DNA of 64,000 nt from Meridianimaribacter flavus (lineage in GTDB: Bacteria; Bacteroidota; Bacteroidia; Flavobacteriales; Flavobacteriaceae): assembly GCF_004366715.1 (NCBI RefSeq), contig NZ_SOQZ01000001.1, forward strand, positions 985,588-1,049,587. The letters run 5' to 3'. The stretch's first letter is position 1. Each line of letters begins with the position of its first letter. Below the pieces are notes generated by a model, which had not been told where the DNA came from, did not search any database, and saw nothing but the letters and a program-made list of their open reading frames with translations. The position numbers were made by a program, and so were the translations under genes. Shown piece after piece: positions 1 to 8,149 of this stretch.

Positions 1-880
1 AGATGCTATTCCTGGTACAGGAAAAGAAGGACGTGTCACTAAAAATGATATGTTATCTTATATTGAAAATAGAGACTCACAACCTAAACCTGTTCAAGAA
101 GTAGCTAAAGTAGCTCCAACGCAAAACAATGGAGTTGCACAACCAAAAGCTGCTCCAGTAGTAAGTAGTGGAGACGATGAGATTATTGAAATGACTAGAA
201 TGGGCAAATTAATTGCACATCATATGGTGGAGTCAGTACAAACTTCTGCTCACGTGCAAAGTTTTATTGAAGCTGATGTTACTAGAATATGGAACTGGAG
301 AAAAAAGGTGAAAGATGCTTTCCTAAAGAGAGAAGGTGAAAACCTAACCTTTACACCAATTTTTATGGAAGCTGTAGCTAAAGCATTAAGAGATTTTCCT
401 ATGATGAATATTTCAGTTCAAGGAGATAGCATCATTAAGAAAAAACATATCAATTTAGGTATGGCAGCTGCATTACCAGATGGAAACCTTATTGTGCCAG
501 TTATAAAAGATGCAGATCAACTTAACTTGGTTGGTATGACCAAAAAAGTAAATGACTTAGCAACTAGAGCAAGAGATAATAAATTAAAACCAGACGATAT
601 ACAAGGAGGAACCTATACTGTAACTAATGTAGGAACCTTTGGTAGTATTATGGGAACACCAATTATTAATCAACCTCAAGTAGGTATTTTAGCACTAGGA
701 GCTATCCGAAAAGTACCTGCAGTTGTTGAAACTCCTGAAGGTGATTTTATTGGGATTCGTTATAAAATGTTCTTATCGCACTCTTATGACCATAGAGTTG
801 TAAATGGAGCGTTAGGAGGACAATTTGTTAAGGCTGTAAAAGATTATCTCGAAGCTTGGGATTCTAACAGAGAAATCTAA
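1..880 (+). CDS. 2-oxo acid dehydrogenase E2 (dihydrolipoamide acyltransferase), 5'-truncated
   Basis: The reading frame is already open at base 2, so the lipoyl domain and true start lie outside the window. What is present begins inside the peripheral-subunit-binding domain (IPGTGKEGRVTKNDML), which in this family binds E1 or E3. A low-complexity Pro/Ala/Gln linker and the whole catalytic acyltransferase domain follow. The catalytic signature reads YDHRVVNGALGG. The His is present, but the Asp of the usual HxxxDG motif is Asn. The enzyme moves an acyl group from lipoyl-lysine to CoA in a cytoplasmic 2-oxo acid dehydrogenase complex. Whether the substrate is pyruvate, 2-oxoglutarate or a branched-chain oxo acid cannot be told from this fragment. 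A terminator follows at 901. Confidence 0.93.
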   Translation, partial: DAIPGTGKEGRVTKNDMLSYIENRDSQPKPVQEVAKVAPTQNNGVAQPKAAPVVSSGDDEIIEMTRMGKLIAHHMVESVQTSAHVQSFIEADVTRIWNWRKKVKDAFLKREGENLTFTPIFMEAVAKALRDFPMMNISVQGDSIIKKKHINLGMAAALPDGNLIVPVIKDADQLNLVGMTKKVNDLATRARDNKLKPDDIQGGTYTVTNVGTFGSIMGTPIINQPQVGILALGAIRKVPAVVETPEGDFIGIRYKMFLSHSYDHRVVNGALGGQFVKAVKDYLEAWDSNREI

Positions 881-900
881 AATTCTATAAATCATAAAAT

Positions 901-928
901 AAAGCACAATCCTAGATTGTGCTTTTTT
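901..928. terminator. Rho-independent terminator between convergent genes
   Basis: The stem AAAGCACAATC / GATTGTGCTTT has a 3-base loop and is followed by six T. It ends the E2 gene. The A-rich left flank could let it also serve the convergent photolyase gene. Confidence 0.9.
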
Positions 929-934
929 AATGTC

Positions 935-2227
935 TTAAGTGTTATTTAGTCCTACTTTGTAGGTTTCAATAGCACGTTCTCTAGCGTCTTTATGTTCTAC
1001 CATTGGTGGAGGGTATTCTAAAGAGTTTAGTTCTGGAATCCACGAATTGATATAAGTTAATTTAGGGTCAAATTTCTTTATTTGTGTTGTGGGATTAAAT
1101 ACTCTAAAGTATGGAGCAGCATCACAACCAGTTCCTGCAGCCCATTGCCAATTGCCATTATTTGAAGACAGTTCATAATCTAATAGTTTTTCAGCAAAAT
1201 AAGCTTCTCCCCATTTCCAATCAATTAATAAATGTTTACATAAAAAACCAGCAACAATCATTCTAACGCGATTGTGCATGTAGCCTGTAGCGTTTAATTC
1301 TCTCATGCCAGCATCAACCATTGGGTAACCTGTTTGTCCTTTTTTCCACTTTTCAAATTCTTCAGTATTGTTTCTCCATTTTATGTTATCATACTTGCTT
1401 TTAAAGTTTGAGTCCACAACTTTAGGAAAGTGAAAAAGAATTTGCATGAAAAATTCACGCCATATGAGTTCGTTTAAAAAGGCTTGATGTTTTAATGTTT
1501 TTTTAATAACCTTTCTAATACTAATAGTGCCAAATCTTAAATGAGGTGATAAATGGCTCGTTTGGTCTAAAGCTGGAAAATCTCTTACTTTTTTATAATC
1601 TTCTAGAGATTCTAAATCGTAGTCTTTAACTGTAATAGAAGAACGTTTAAAACCTAACTCAGATAGCGATGGTAGTTTAAAATCAGAATCTAAAAAGTTA
1701 GTTTCAGAGTTTGAAGCGTAAGAATTTAAATGTTTAGTATTAAAATTTTCAAGCCACTTGTTTTTGTAAGGTGTGTAAACAGTGTAAGGTGTATTGTCGG
1801 CTTTTAATACTTCATTTTTTTCAAAAATAACCTGGTCTTTTAATAAGGTAAAGTTAACATCATGTTTTGCTAGCAATTGTTTAACGTTCTTATCTCTAGT
1901 AATAGCATAAGGTTCGTAATCTTCATTAGCAAAAACGGTTTGTACATCAAACGTATTTACAATCTCTTCCCATACTTTAATTGGATCTCCAACTTTGCAA
2001 TACAAACTTTTTGAGTGCGATTTTAAGCTGTTGGATAGTTGAGTAAGTAAATTATGAATAAATGTAACTCTAGAGTCTGCTTCATCCAATTCTTCAATAA
2101 TATTGGTGTCAAAAATAAAAACAGGAAGTACAGGATATTCGCTTTGTTGAGCTTTCCATAAGGCATGATTGTCTTCAAAGCGTAAATCTCTTCTAAACCA
2201 AAATAGTGTAACTTTTTCTTTGATAAT
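935..2227 (-). CDS. Class I cryptochrome/deoxyribodipyrimidine photolyase with non-standard start
   Basis: Light-driven repair of cyclobutane pyrimidine dimers is the likely role. The C-terminal FAD domain carries the family motifs NNGNWQWAAGTGCDAAPYF and FNPTTQ, and the Trp residues of the electron-transfer chain (IDWKWGE, WQWAA). The first ATG/GTG/TTG in frame is the TTG at 2089, but homology clearly continues upstream. Codons from 2218 encode the antenna-domain start KVTLFWFRRDLRFEDNHALW, essential to the fold. Between the in-frame TGA at 2252-2254 and 2089 there is no ATG, GTG or TTG. Initiation is placed tentatively at ATT 2227 (ATC 2224 is equally possible), giving about 430 aa, the normal family length. 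Alternatives are a frameshift at the 5' end or a sequencing error. Confidence 0.85.
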   Translation of the reverse strand: MIKEKVTLFWFRRDLRFEDNHALWKAQQSEYPVLPVFIFDTNIIEELDEADSRVTFIHNLLTQLSNSLKSHSKSLYCKVGDPIKVWEEIVNTFDVQTVFANEDYEPYAITRDKNVKQLLAKHDVNFTLLKDQVIFEKNEVLKADNTPYTVYTPYKNKWLENFNTKHLNSYASNSETNFLDSDFKLPSLSELGFKRSSITVKDYDLESLEDYKKVRDFPALDQTSHLSPHLRFGTISIRKVIKKTLKHQAFLNELIWREFFMQILFHFPKVVDSNFKSKYDNIKWRNNTEEFEKWKKGQTGYPMVDAGMRELNATGYMHNRVRMIVAGFLCKHLLIDWKWGEAYFAEKLLDYELSSNNGNWQWAAGTGCDAAPYFRVFNPTTQIKKFDPKLTYINSWIPELNSLEYPPPMVEHKDARERAIETYKVGLNNT

Positions 2228-2353
2228 TAATGTGTTAAATGCAATTTTGAATCATAAAATATCGTTTCAAAACTGTTTGTTAAGTATTAAAACGAATTTC
2301 GGTTAATTATTTGATAAAATCAAATACCATACTCAAGGTTTGTTTTATCTCAT

Positions 2354-2361
2354 TATCTTTG
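2354..2361 (+). promoter_or_regulatory. -7 promoter element for the exonuclease gene
   Basis: TATCTTTG matches the Bacteroidota TAnnTTTG element and ends 16 bases before the ATG at 2378. No convincing -33 TTTG is seen at the usual spacing. Confidence 0.6.
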
Positions 2362-2377
2362 CCTAAAAATTAATAAC

Positions 2378-3154
2378 ATGCAGCTTAATCTTACAAAACC
2401 TATCTGTTTTTTTGACTTAGAAACTACTGGAATAAATATTTCTAGCGATAGGATTGTTGAAATTTCTATTCTTAAAGTATATCCTGATGGTAAAGAGGAA
2501 ACTTACACCAAGCGTGTCAATCCAACAATTCCAATTCCGCCAGAAGTTACTAAAGTTCATGGTATTTCAGATGCTGATGTAGCCAATGCACCAACATTTA
2601 AAGAAATTTCTAAAGAAGTACATAACCTTATTAAAGATGCCGATTTAGGAGGTTTTAACTCCAACAGGTTTGATATTCCATTACTAGCAGAAGAAATGCT
2701 TCGCGCAGATGTTGATTTTGACATGAAAGGAAGGGTTGCCGTTGATGTGCAAACTATTTTTCATAAAATGGAACAACGTACTTTAAGTGCTGCATATAAG
2801 TTTTACTGCGATAAAAATTTAGATGATGCCCATAGTGCCGAAGCTGATACTTTAGCTACATACGAAGTTTTAAAAGCTCAAGTTGCAAAATATGACGACT
2901 TAGAAAACGATACAAAGTTTTTAGCAGAGTTTAGTTCTCGTAAAAAGTTTGCAGATTTTGCAGGTTTTATTGCATACAATAAAAAGGGAGAAGAATGCTT
3001 TTCTTTTGGAAAACATAAAGGAAAAACTGTTGAGGCTGTTCTTAATGATGAACCAGGTTATTTTGGTTGGTTGTTAAATGCCGATTTTCCTTTGTATACC
3101 AAAAAAGTGCTTACAGCTATTAAGTTAAGAGCGTTTAATAATAAGTTGAGCTAA
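2378..3154 (+). CDS. DnaQ-like 3'-5' exonuclease with ExoX-like C-terminal domain
   Basis: This is a DEDDh-type exonuclease of 258 aa. The Exo I motif is FFDLETTG (D13, E15), Exo II is around NSNRFDIPLL (D99), and Exo III is AHSAEADT (H152, D157). It should remove nucleotides from DNA 3' ends, as in the polymerase III epsilon family, but it is a stand-alone protein. The last 60 residues (FSFGKHKGKTVEAVL onward) form a small domain also found at the end of exonuclease X-type proteins. The same pattern recurs as the free-standing DUF3820 protein at 25728. The gene is divergent from the photolyase, so two DNA-maintenance genes share this intergenic region. The precise substrate is not known. Confidence 0.88.
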   Translation: MQLNLTKPICFFDLETTGINISSDRIVEISILKVYPDGKEETYTKRVNPTIPIPPEVTKVHGISDADVANAPTFKEISKEVHNLIKDADLGGFNSNRFDIPLLAEEMLRADVDFDMKGRVAVDVQTIFHKMEQRTLSAAYKFYCDKNLDDAHSAEADTLATYEVLKAQVAKYDDLENDTKFLAEFSSRKKFADFAGFIAYNKKGEECFSFGKHKGKTVEAVLNDEPGYFGWLLNADFPLYTKKVLTAIKLRAFNNKLS

Positions 3155-3189
3155 CTTTTAAGGAAAGATAGAAATCCCATTTTTATAAG

Positions 3190-4092
3190 ATGAAGTTTTT
3201 AATATTTCTTTTTCCATTTTTTGTTTTATCTCAAGAGCAATTAGCAAAAGGAGTGGTGGTTGATGGTGATACGAATTTACCAATTCCTTATGTTAATATA
3301 AGTGTTCTTGAGTCTGAAATAGGAACTTCAAGCGATGAAGAAGGAAATTATACACTTGCTATAGAGAATAATAACTTGCGTAAAAATGTTAAGTTGTCTT
3401 CGTTGGGTTATAAAGACACTACACTTTTAGTATCTTCATTTTTAAAGGTTTCAAAGCTAGTTTTACAGCCTTTAAACGAGCAGCTAGACGAAGTTGTAAT
3501 TTCAAAAAAGTTTGAAGAAAAAACTTTAGAAATTAATAAAATTACCGAAGATGATTTGTGCCAAGGCTTTAGTTCATCTTTTAGAAACCCTTGGATATTA
3601 GCCTTATATTTTCCTTTCGAAGAACATTACGAAAATACAGAGTACTTAAAGTCTGTTAGGTTTCATTTTGGAAATTTTAAAAACAATAAAGCAAAGTTTA
3701 GACTTCGTTTGTACACTATAGGAAATGATGGTCTTCCGCAGAAAGATTTACTAAAAGAAAATGTAATAGTTACCCTAAAAAAGAAGCAAAAAACTGTAGA
3801 TATAGATGTTTCTGACTACGCTATAATTTTTCCAAGAGAAGGATTATATGTGGCTTTTGAATGGTTGTACATACCTTTTAACGAAGAGGAGGTTACATTT
3901 CATTTTGGTAAAAACAATAAAAAAAAGGAAAAACGTATAAGGCATAATCCTATAATTTCTGGTATTTGTGCAGAAGAAGGCAAATACAAAATGGCAGCAT
4001 ATATTTCTGGAGAGTGGAAAGTCCATTCTTCAAATAAATTTCAAAGTGATTTAAAAACTGTTCCAGCTATAACATTAACTTTGTCAAACTAA
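3190..4092 (+). CDS. Secreted protein with N-terminal carboxypeptidase-regulatory-like domain
   Basis: A short signal peptide (MKFLIFLFPFFVLSQ) is followed at about residues 20-95 by a CarboxypepD_reg-like beta-sandwich (GVVVDGDTNLPIPYVNI). This domain is common at the N terminus of Bacteroidota envelope proteins. The remaining 200 residues are rich in Lys and aromatic residues and match no family I recognise. There is no TonB plug or barrel. The gene follows the exonuclease by 35 bases. The location is probably periplasm or outer membrane; the function is unknown. Confidence 0.75.
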   Translation: MKFLIFLFPFFVLSQEQLAKGVVVDGDTNLPIPYVNISVLESEIGTSSDEEGNYTLAIENNNLRKNVKLSSLGYKDTTLLVSSFLKVSKLVLQPLNEQLDEVVISKKFEEKTLEINKITEDDLCQGFSSSFRNPWILALYFPFEEHYENTEYLKSVRFHFGNFKNNKAKFRLRLYTIGNDGLPQKDLLKENVIVTLKKKQKTVDIDVSDYAIIFPREGLYVAFEWLYIPFNEEEVTFHFGKNNKKKEKRIRHNPIISGICAEEGKYKMAAYISGEWKVHSSNKFQSDLKTVPAITLTLSN

Positions 4093-4137
4093 TTAATAAA
4101 AATCCCTTCTCTTGTAGAGAGGGTTTGGTAAGATGTT

Positions 4138-4749
4138 ATGAAACTCATTTGCATAGGTCGAAATTATACCGACCATATAAAAGAACTAGAAAACGAAAAA
4201 CCAACCGATCCTGTTGTGTTTTTAAAACCTGATACAGCAATTCTTTTAAAGAAACAGCCTTTTTTTATTCCAGATTTTTCCAACGATGTGCATCATGAAG
4301 TAGAAGTTTTGGTAAAAATTAATAAAGTTGGTAAGTATATTGATAAAAAATTTGCACATAAATATTATGACCAAATAGGTTTGGGTATAGACTTTACTGC
4401 TCGCGATTTACAAGCGCAATTAAAAGCCAAAGGATTACCTTGGGAGAAAGCCAAAGCCTTTGATGGAGCAGCAGTAGTAGGTAATTGGGTTGATAAACAG
4501 CAGTTTAAAGATGTTAATAATTTGTCCTTCACTTTAGAAAAAAATGGCGAAGTAGTACAAAAAGGTAATACAAACCTGATGCTGTGGAAAATTGATGAAA
4601 TCATCGAATATGTGTCAAAATATTTTACTTTAAAGATTGGAGATATTATCTTTACGGGAACTCCATCAGGTGTTGGCAAGGTAATTGCAAACGACAAGCT
4701 TGATGGATTTTTGGAAAACAAACAAATGTTTTCAATAACTGTTAAATAA
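4138..4749 (+). CDS. Fumarylacetoacetate hydrolase (FAH) family protein
   Basis: At 203 aa this is a compact FAH fold. The opening MKLICIGRNYTDHIKELEN, the metal-ligand stretch HHEVEVLVKI, GIDFTARDLQ and the C-terminal IIFTGTPSGVGKV are typical of the YcgM/FAHD1-like branch. Members hydrolyse or decarboxylate acylpyruvates or oxaloacetate with Mg2+. The actual substrate cannot be inferred. The stop codon is followed directly by the ATG of the Hpt gene, so FAH, Hpt and cinA form a tight operon. Confidence 0.87.
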   Translation: MKLICIGRNYTDHIKELENEKPTDPVVFLKPDTAILLKKQPFFIPDFSNDVHHEVEVLVKINKVGKYIDKKFAHKYYDQIGLGIDFTARDLQAQLKAKGLPWEKAKAFDGAAVVGNWVDKQQFKDVNNLSFTLEKNGEVVQKGNTNLMLWKIDEIIEYVSKYFTLKIGDIIFTGTPSGVGKVIANDKLDGFLENKQMFSITVK

Positions 4750-5091
4750 ATGGAACAACATTATAAACTATTTAGAGTAAGAGAATTAGCAGGTGGTGAC
4801 GAAGATTTTGTAAAGTCATTAGCCGAAGCTTTTCTCGAAGAAGTACCAGAAGATGCTGAGCGATTAAAGAACGCTGTAGCAGATAATGACTATTATACTA
4901 CTTACCAGGCAGCTCATAAAATGAAACCAACAGTAGATCTTTTTGAGCTTGGTGTTTTACAAGATTTAATAACAGTACAAGATTGGGGGAAGTTTGAAAA
5001 AACTGGAGATGATATTTCCAAAGAACTAGAACTTGTTTTAAACGCTGTTGAAAATGCAACCGCCGAGTTAAAAACGGACTTCAACTTATAA
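4750..5091 (+). CDS. Hpt (histidine phosphotransfer) domain protein
   Basis: This single-domain protein of 113 aa is predicted all-helical. The phosphotransfer motif AAHKMKPT places the phosphorylatable His at residue 56. Hpt proteins relay phosphate between a hybrid kinase and a response regulator. No kinase or regulator partner is encoded in this window, so the pathway is unknown. The start abuts the FAH stop with no gap, and the stop overlaps the cinA ATG by one base (TAATG), which argues for translational coupling. Confidence 0.85.
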   Translation: MEQHYKLFRVRELAGGDEDFVKSLAEAFLEEVPEDAERLKNAVADNDYYTTYQAAHKMKPTVDLFELGVLQDLITVQDWGKFEKTGDDISKELELVLNAVENATAELKTDFNL

Positions 5092-6329
5092 TGCAAGCAG
5101 AAATAATTACTATTGGTGATGAGATTCTCATCGGTCAGGTTATTGATACCAATTCAGCGTTTATTGCTGAACAATTAAATAAAATAGGAGTGTCTGTCTA
5201 TCAAATTACTTCGGTTCAAGATGATAGAGCGCATATTTTAAAATCTTTAGCTGAAGCTGAAGAAAATGCAGACATCATTATTATTACTGGTGGTTTAGGA
5301 CCAACCAAAGACGATATTACTAAAAAAACTATTGCTGAATATTTTGATGACAAATTGGTCGAAGACCTTTCAGTTAGAAAAAATATCGAGTTTCTTTGGG
5401 AGCATTACATTAAAAAACCACTATCTCAGGTTAATATTGACCAAGCCTTAGTGCCTACCAAATCTAAAGTGCTAATGAATAAGTATGGTAGCGCTCCAGG
5501 AATGTGGTTGGAAAAAAACGGAAAAGTATTTGTTTCGCTTCCTGGTGTGCCTTTTGAAATGAAGGCATTAATTAAAGACGAAGTGATGCCAAGACTGAGA
5601 GAGCAGTTTCAATTTCCTTATATAAAGCACAAAACGGTTTTAACTAATGGGTTGGGAGAAAGTACTCTTGCAGAAAGAATTGAAGAATGGGAAGATAACT
5701 TACCTCAATTTTTAAAACTGGCTTATTTACCTAGTTTAGGTCGAGTACGTTTAAGGTTGTCCGCTAAACATCAAGATAAAGAGTTGGTGGAAACTACTAT
5801 ACAAGAAGAAATTAATAAGTTATTGCCACAAATAGAAGATATTTTTGTTGGATTTGAAGATGAAGGTTTGCTAGAAGAAATTATAGGTAAGCATTTAGTA
5901 AAATTAAATAAAACCATTGCAACTGCTGAAAGTTGTACAGGAGGAAAAATTGCAGAATCGTTTACTGCAAATGCAGGAGCATCACAATATTTTAAAGGAA
6001 GCGTGGTAAGTTATGCTACTGAAGCTAAAATAAATGTATTAAAGATTGATGAAGCTTTAATTAAGAAGTACTCTGTGGTTAGTGCACAAGTTGCTGAAGC
6101 TATGGCAACCTCAGTTTTACAATTGTTTAATACCGATTATGCTATTGCTACAACAGGAAATGCAGGACCATCAAAAGGAGATGCCGATGCAGAAGTTGGA
6201 ACAGTATTTATTGCAATAGCTACAAAAGACAAAGTATATTCTCAAGAATTTAACTTTGGAAACCATAGAACAAAAGTCATAAAAAAGGCGGTAAACAAAG
6301 CTTTTGAAATGATTCAAAAAGAAATTTAA
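5091..6329 (+). CDS. cinA: CinA-family protein: MoCF-like domain plus NMN deamidase domain
   Basis: The protein is 412 aa, the usual length. Residues 1-170 form the MoaB/MogA-like domain (IGDEILIGQVIDTNS, GGLGPTKDDIT). The C-terminal CinA domain at about 255-410 carries AESCTGGKIAES, the catalytic Ser/Lys region of nicotinamide mononucleotide amidohydrolases (PncC). The MoCF-like part of CinA proteins acts as an ADP-ribose pyrophosphatase in characterised relatives. Together they point to NAD by-product recycling; a role in competence is only historical. It is the last gene of the FAH-Hpt-cinA unit. rpmB follows with its own promoter. Confidence 0.93.
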   Translation: MQAEIITIGDEILIGQVIDTNSAFIAEQLNKIGVSVYQITSVQDDRAHILKSLAEAEENADIIIITGGLGPTKDDITKKTIAEYFDDKLVEDLSVRKNIEFLWEHYIKKPLSQVNIDQALVPTKSKVLMNKYGSAPGMWLEKNGKVFVSLPGVPFEMKALIKDEVMPRLREQFQFPYIKHKTVLTNGLGESTLAERIEEWEDNLPQFLKLAYLPSLGRVRLRLSAKHQDKELVETTIQEEINKLLPQIEDIFVGFEDEGLLEEIIGKHLVKLNKTIATAESCTGGKIAESFTANAGASQYFKGSVVSYATEAKINVLKIDEALIKKYSVVSAQVAEAMATSVLQLFNTDYAIATTGNAGPSKGDADAEVGTVFIAIATKDKVYSQEFNFGNHRTKVIKKAVNKAFEMIQKEI

Positions 6330-6347
6330 AAAAAGTAACGATATTAG

Positions 6348-6379
6348 TTTGTTGATATTATAAAGATTTACTAAATTTG
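6348..6379 (+). promoter_or_regulatory. Promoter of rpmB-rpmG-DUF4295
   Basis: The -33 TTTG (6348-6351), a 20-base spacer and the -7 TAAATTTG (6372-6379) match the Bacteroidota housekeeping consensus. This is the best promoter in the window and lies 39 bases before the rpmB ATG. Confidence 0.8.
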
Positions 6380-6418
6380 CAGCCTGTTTTAAAATAACAA
6401 CATTTAAAGTTAGAAAGA

Positions 6419-6655
6419 ATGTCAAGAGTTTGTGAACTTACTGGAAAGAAAGCGATGGTTGGAAACAATGTTTCTCACGCTATGAATAAAACTAAACGTA
6501 AATTTGATGCGAATTTAATCAAAAAGCGTTTTTATATTCCTGAAGAAGATAAATGGGTAACTTTAAGAGTTTCTACATCTGCGTTAAAAACTATCAATAA
6601 AATTGGTATCACAGCAGCATTAAAAGAAGCTAAAGCTAAAGGATTTTTAAAATAA
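6419..6655 (+). CDS. rpmB: 50S ribosomal protein bL28
   Basis: A 78-aa basic protein opening MSRVCELTGKKAMVGNNVSH, diagnostic for bL28 of the large subunit. It carries one Cys (C5) but lacks the paired CxxC zinc motifs of zinc-binding bL28 forms. It is the first gene of the rpmB-rpmG-DUF4295 transcription unit. Confidence 0.97.
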   Translation: MSRVCELTGKKAMVGNNVSHAMNKTKRKFDANLIKKRFYIPEEDKWVTLRVSTSALKTINKIGITAALKEAKAKGFLK

Positions 6656-6682
6656 AAGCATAACGCATAAAGATACGTTACA

Positions 6683-6865
6683 ATGGCAAAGAAAGGTAAT
6701 AGAATACAAGTGATATTAGAATGTACTGAGCACAAAGAGTCTGGACAACCAGGAACTTCTCGTTACATTACAACTAAGAACAAAAAGAATACGCCAGATA
6801 GAATGGAGATTAAAAAATTTAATCCTATCCTTAAGCGTATGACTATTCATAAAGAGATAAAATAA
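6683..6865 (+). CDS. rpmG: 50S ribosomal protein bL33
   Basis: A 60-aa large-subunit protein opening [18 protein letters not shown] and ending [12 protein letters not shown], as in bL33. The Cys pairs that bind zinc in C+ paralogues are missing (one Cys only). It lies 27 bases after rpmB and 7 bases before the DUF4295 gene. Confidence 0.96.
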   Translation: MAKKGNRIQVILECTEHKESGQPGTSRYITTKNKKNTPDRMEIKKFNPILKRMTIHKEIK

Positions 6866-6872
6866 TTGAATC

Positions 6873-7025
6873 ATGGCAAAGAAAGCAGTAGCATCGTTAC
6901 AAACAGGATCTAAAAGATTAACTAAAGCCATAAAGATGGTAAAATCACCAAAAACTGGAGCTTATATGTTCATTGAGTCAGTTATGGCACCAGAATTTGT
7001 TGATGATTTTTTAAAGACAAAATAA
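6873..7025 (+). CDS. DUF4295 small basic protein, putative Bacteroidota-specific ribosomal protein
   Basis: This 50-aa ORF opens MAKKAVASLQTGSKRLTKAI and ends FVDDFLKTK, and is highly basic in its first half. The family is restricted to Bacteroidota and conserved directly after rpmB-rpmG. From memory, cryo-EM of a Flavobacterium ribosome found an extra large-subunit protein (named bL38) that I believe is this family; I could not check this here. It starts 7 bases after the rpmG stop and shares its transcript and terminator. Confidence 0.88.
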   Translation: MAKKAVASLQTGSKRLTKAIKMVKSPKTGAYMFIESVMAPEFVDDFLKTK

Positions 7026-7050
7026 TTAAATAATCATATTTAATTCTATA

Positions 7051-7078
7051 ACTGCTTTCATTTGAAAGCAGTTTTTTT
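7051..7078 (+). terminator. Terminator of the ribosomal protein unit
   Basis: A perfect 9-bp stem ACTGCTTTC / GAAAGCAGT with a 4-base loop is followed by a run of T. It separates DUF4295 from ftsY. Confidence 0.92.
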
Positions 7079-7164
7079 ATGTCTATATTTGACAGCCTAT
7101 TATGACAGAATAGCAGTATTTATTTTAGGCTAGATTTTTGCATAGACATTACAAATTTTAGGTC

Positions 7165-8118
7165 ATGAGTTTTTTTAAAAAAATATTTTCTTCTGAAAAA
7201 AAAGAAACCTTAAACAAAGGTCTCGAAAAATCCAATACTAGTTTTTTTGGTAAGCTAAGTAAAGCTGTTGCCGGAAAATCTAAAGTTGATGATGAAGTTT
7301 TAGATAATCTAGAAGAGGTTTTAGTATCAAGTGATGTTGGTGTTAATACCACACTTAAGGTTATTGAACGTATTGAAGCTCGTGTAGCTAAAGATAAATA
7401 CTTAGGTACTGATGAGTTAAATAAAATTCTTCGCGAGGAAATTGCTGGTTTGCTAAGTGAAACAAACTCTGGAGAAGAAACTGATTTTGTAATACCAAGC
7501 GATAAAAAACCTTATGTCTTAATGGTCGTAGGAGTTAATGGTGTTGGTAAAACAACAACCATTGGTAAGTTAGCCTATCAGTTTAAAAAGCAAGGATTAA
7601 AAGTAGTCCTTGGTGCTGCTGATACCTTTAGAGCTGCTGCAATTGATCAACTTCAGGTTTGGGCAGATCGTGTAGATGTGCCTATGGTAAGACAAGACAT
7701 GGGAAGTGATCCTGCTTCTGTAGCTTTTGACGCATTACAGTCTGGTGTTAACCAAAATGCTGATGTTATCATTATTGATACTGCAGGACGTTTACACAAT
7801 AAAGTCAATTTAATGAATGAGCTGACTAAGGTAAAACGTGTAATGCAAAAAGTAGTTGGTGATGCACCACACGATGTGCTTTTGGTTTTAGATGGTTCTA
7901 CAGGTCAAAATGCATTTGAACAAGCTAAGCAATTTACAGCTGCAACCGAAGTAACATCATTGGCAGTAACCAAGTTAGATGGTACAGCTAAAGGTGGTGT
8001 GGTAATTGGTATTTCAGACCAATTTCAAATCCCAGTTAAATATATTGGAGTAGGAGAAGGTATTGAAGACTTACAGGTATTTAATAAATATGAGTTTGTC
8101 GATTCGTTCTTCAAGTAA
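7165..8118 (+). CDS. ftsY: Signal recognition particle receptor FtsY
   Basis: SRP receptor GTPase of 317 aa that docks ribosome-nascent chain-SRP complexes at the inner membrane. The short basic N-terminal N domain runs to about residue 95. The G domain follows: GVNGVGKTTTIGKLA (G1), ADTFRAAAIDQL, DTAGRLHN, TKLDGTAKGG and the closing GVGEGIEDL. The long acidic A domain of E. coli FtsY is absent, as in many bacteria. Its partner Ffh is encoded at 33663. Confidence 0.97.
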   Translation: MSFFKKIFSSEKKETLNKGLEKSNTSFFGKLSKAVAGKSKVDDEVLDNLEEVLVSSDVGVNTTLKVIERIEARVAKDKYLGTDELNKILREEIAGLLSETNSGEETDFVIPSDKKPYVLMVVGVNGVGKTTTIGKLAYQFKKQGLKVVLGAADTFRAAAIDQLQVWADRVDVPMVRQDMGSDPASVAFDALQSGVNQNADVIIIDTAGRLHNKVNLMNELTKVKRVMQKVVGDAPHDVLLVLDGSTGQNAFEQAKQFTAATEVTSLAVTKLDGTAKGGVVIGISDQFQIPVKYIGVGEGIEDLQVFNKYEFVDSFFK

Positions 8119-8126
8119 AAAAATAG

Positions 8127-8141
8127 TCCTGTAAAACAGGA
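8127..8141. repeat. Short palindrome of a recurring TCCTGY/RCAGGA type
   Basis: TCCTGT and ACAGGA flank a 3-base AAA spacer, followed by ATCT, in the 31-base gap after ftsY. A close copy follows guaA at 23171 and a looser one precedes rimO at 11381. Confidence 0.55.
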
Positions 8142-8149
8142 ATCTCATT

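Noticed and set aside
2235..2255. Six-codon ATG frame just upstream of the photolyase frame as leader peptide
   Set aside because: No supporting promoter spacing or conserved sense; more likely a chance ORF or the remnant of a frameshift at the gene start.
7130..7145. TAGATTTTTG before ftsY as promoter
   Set aside because: It has two extra T compared with TAnnTTTG, so the spacing inside the element is wrong.
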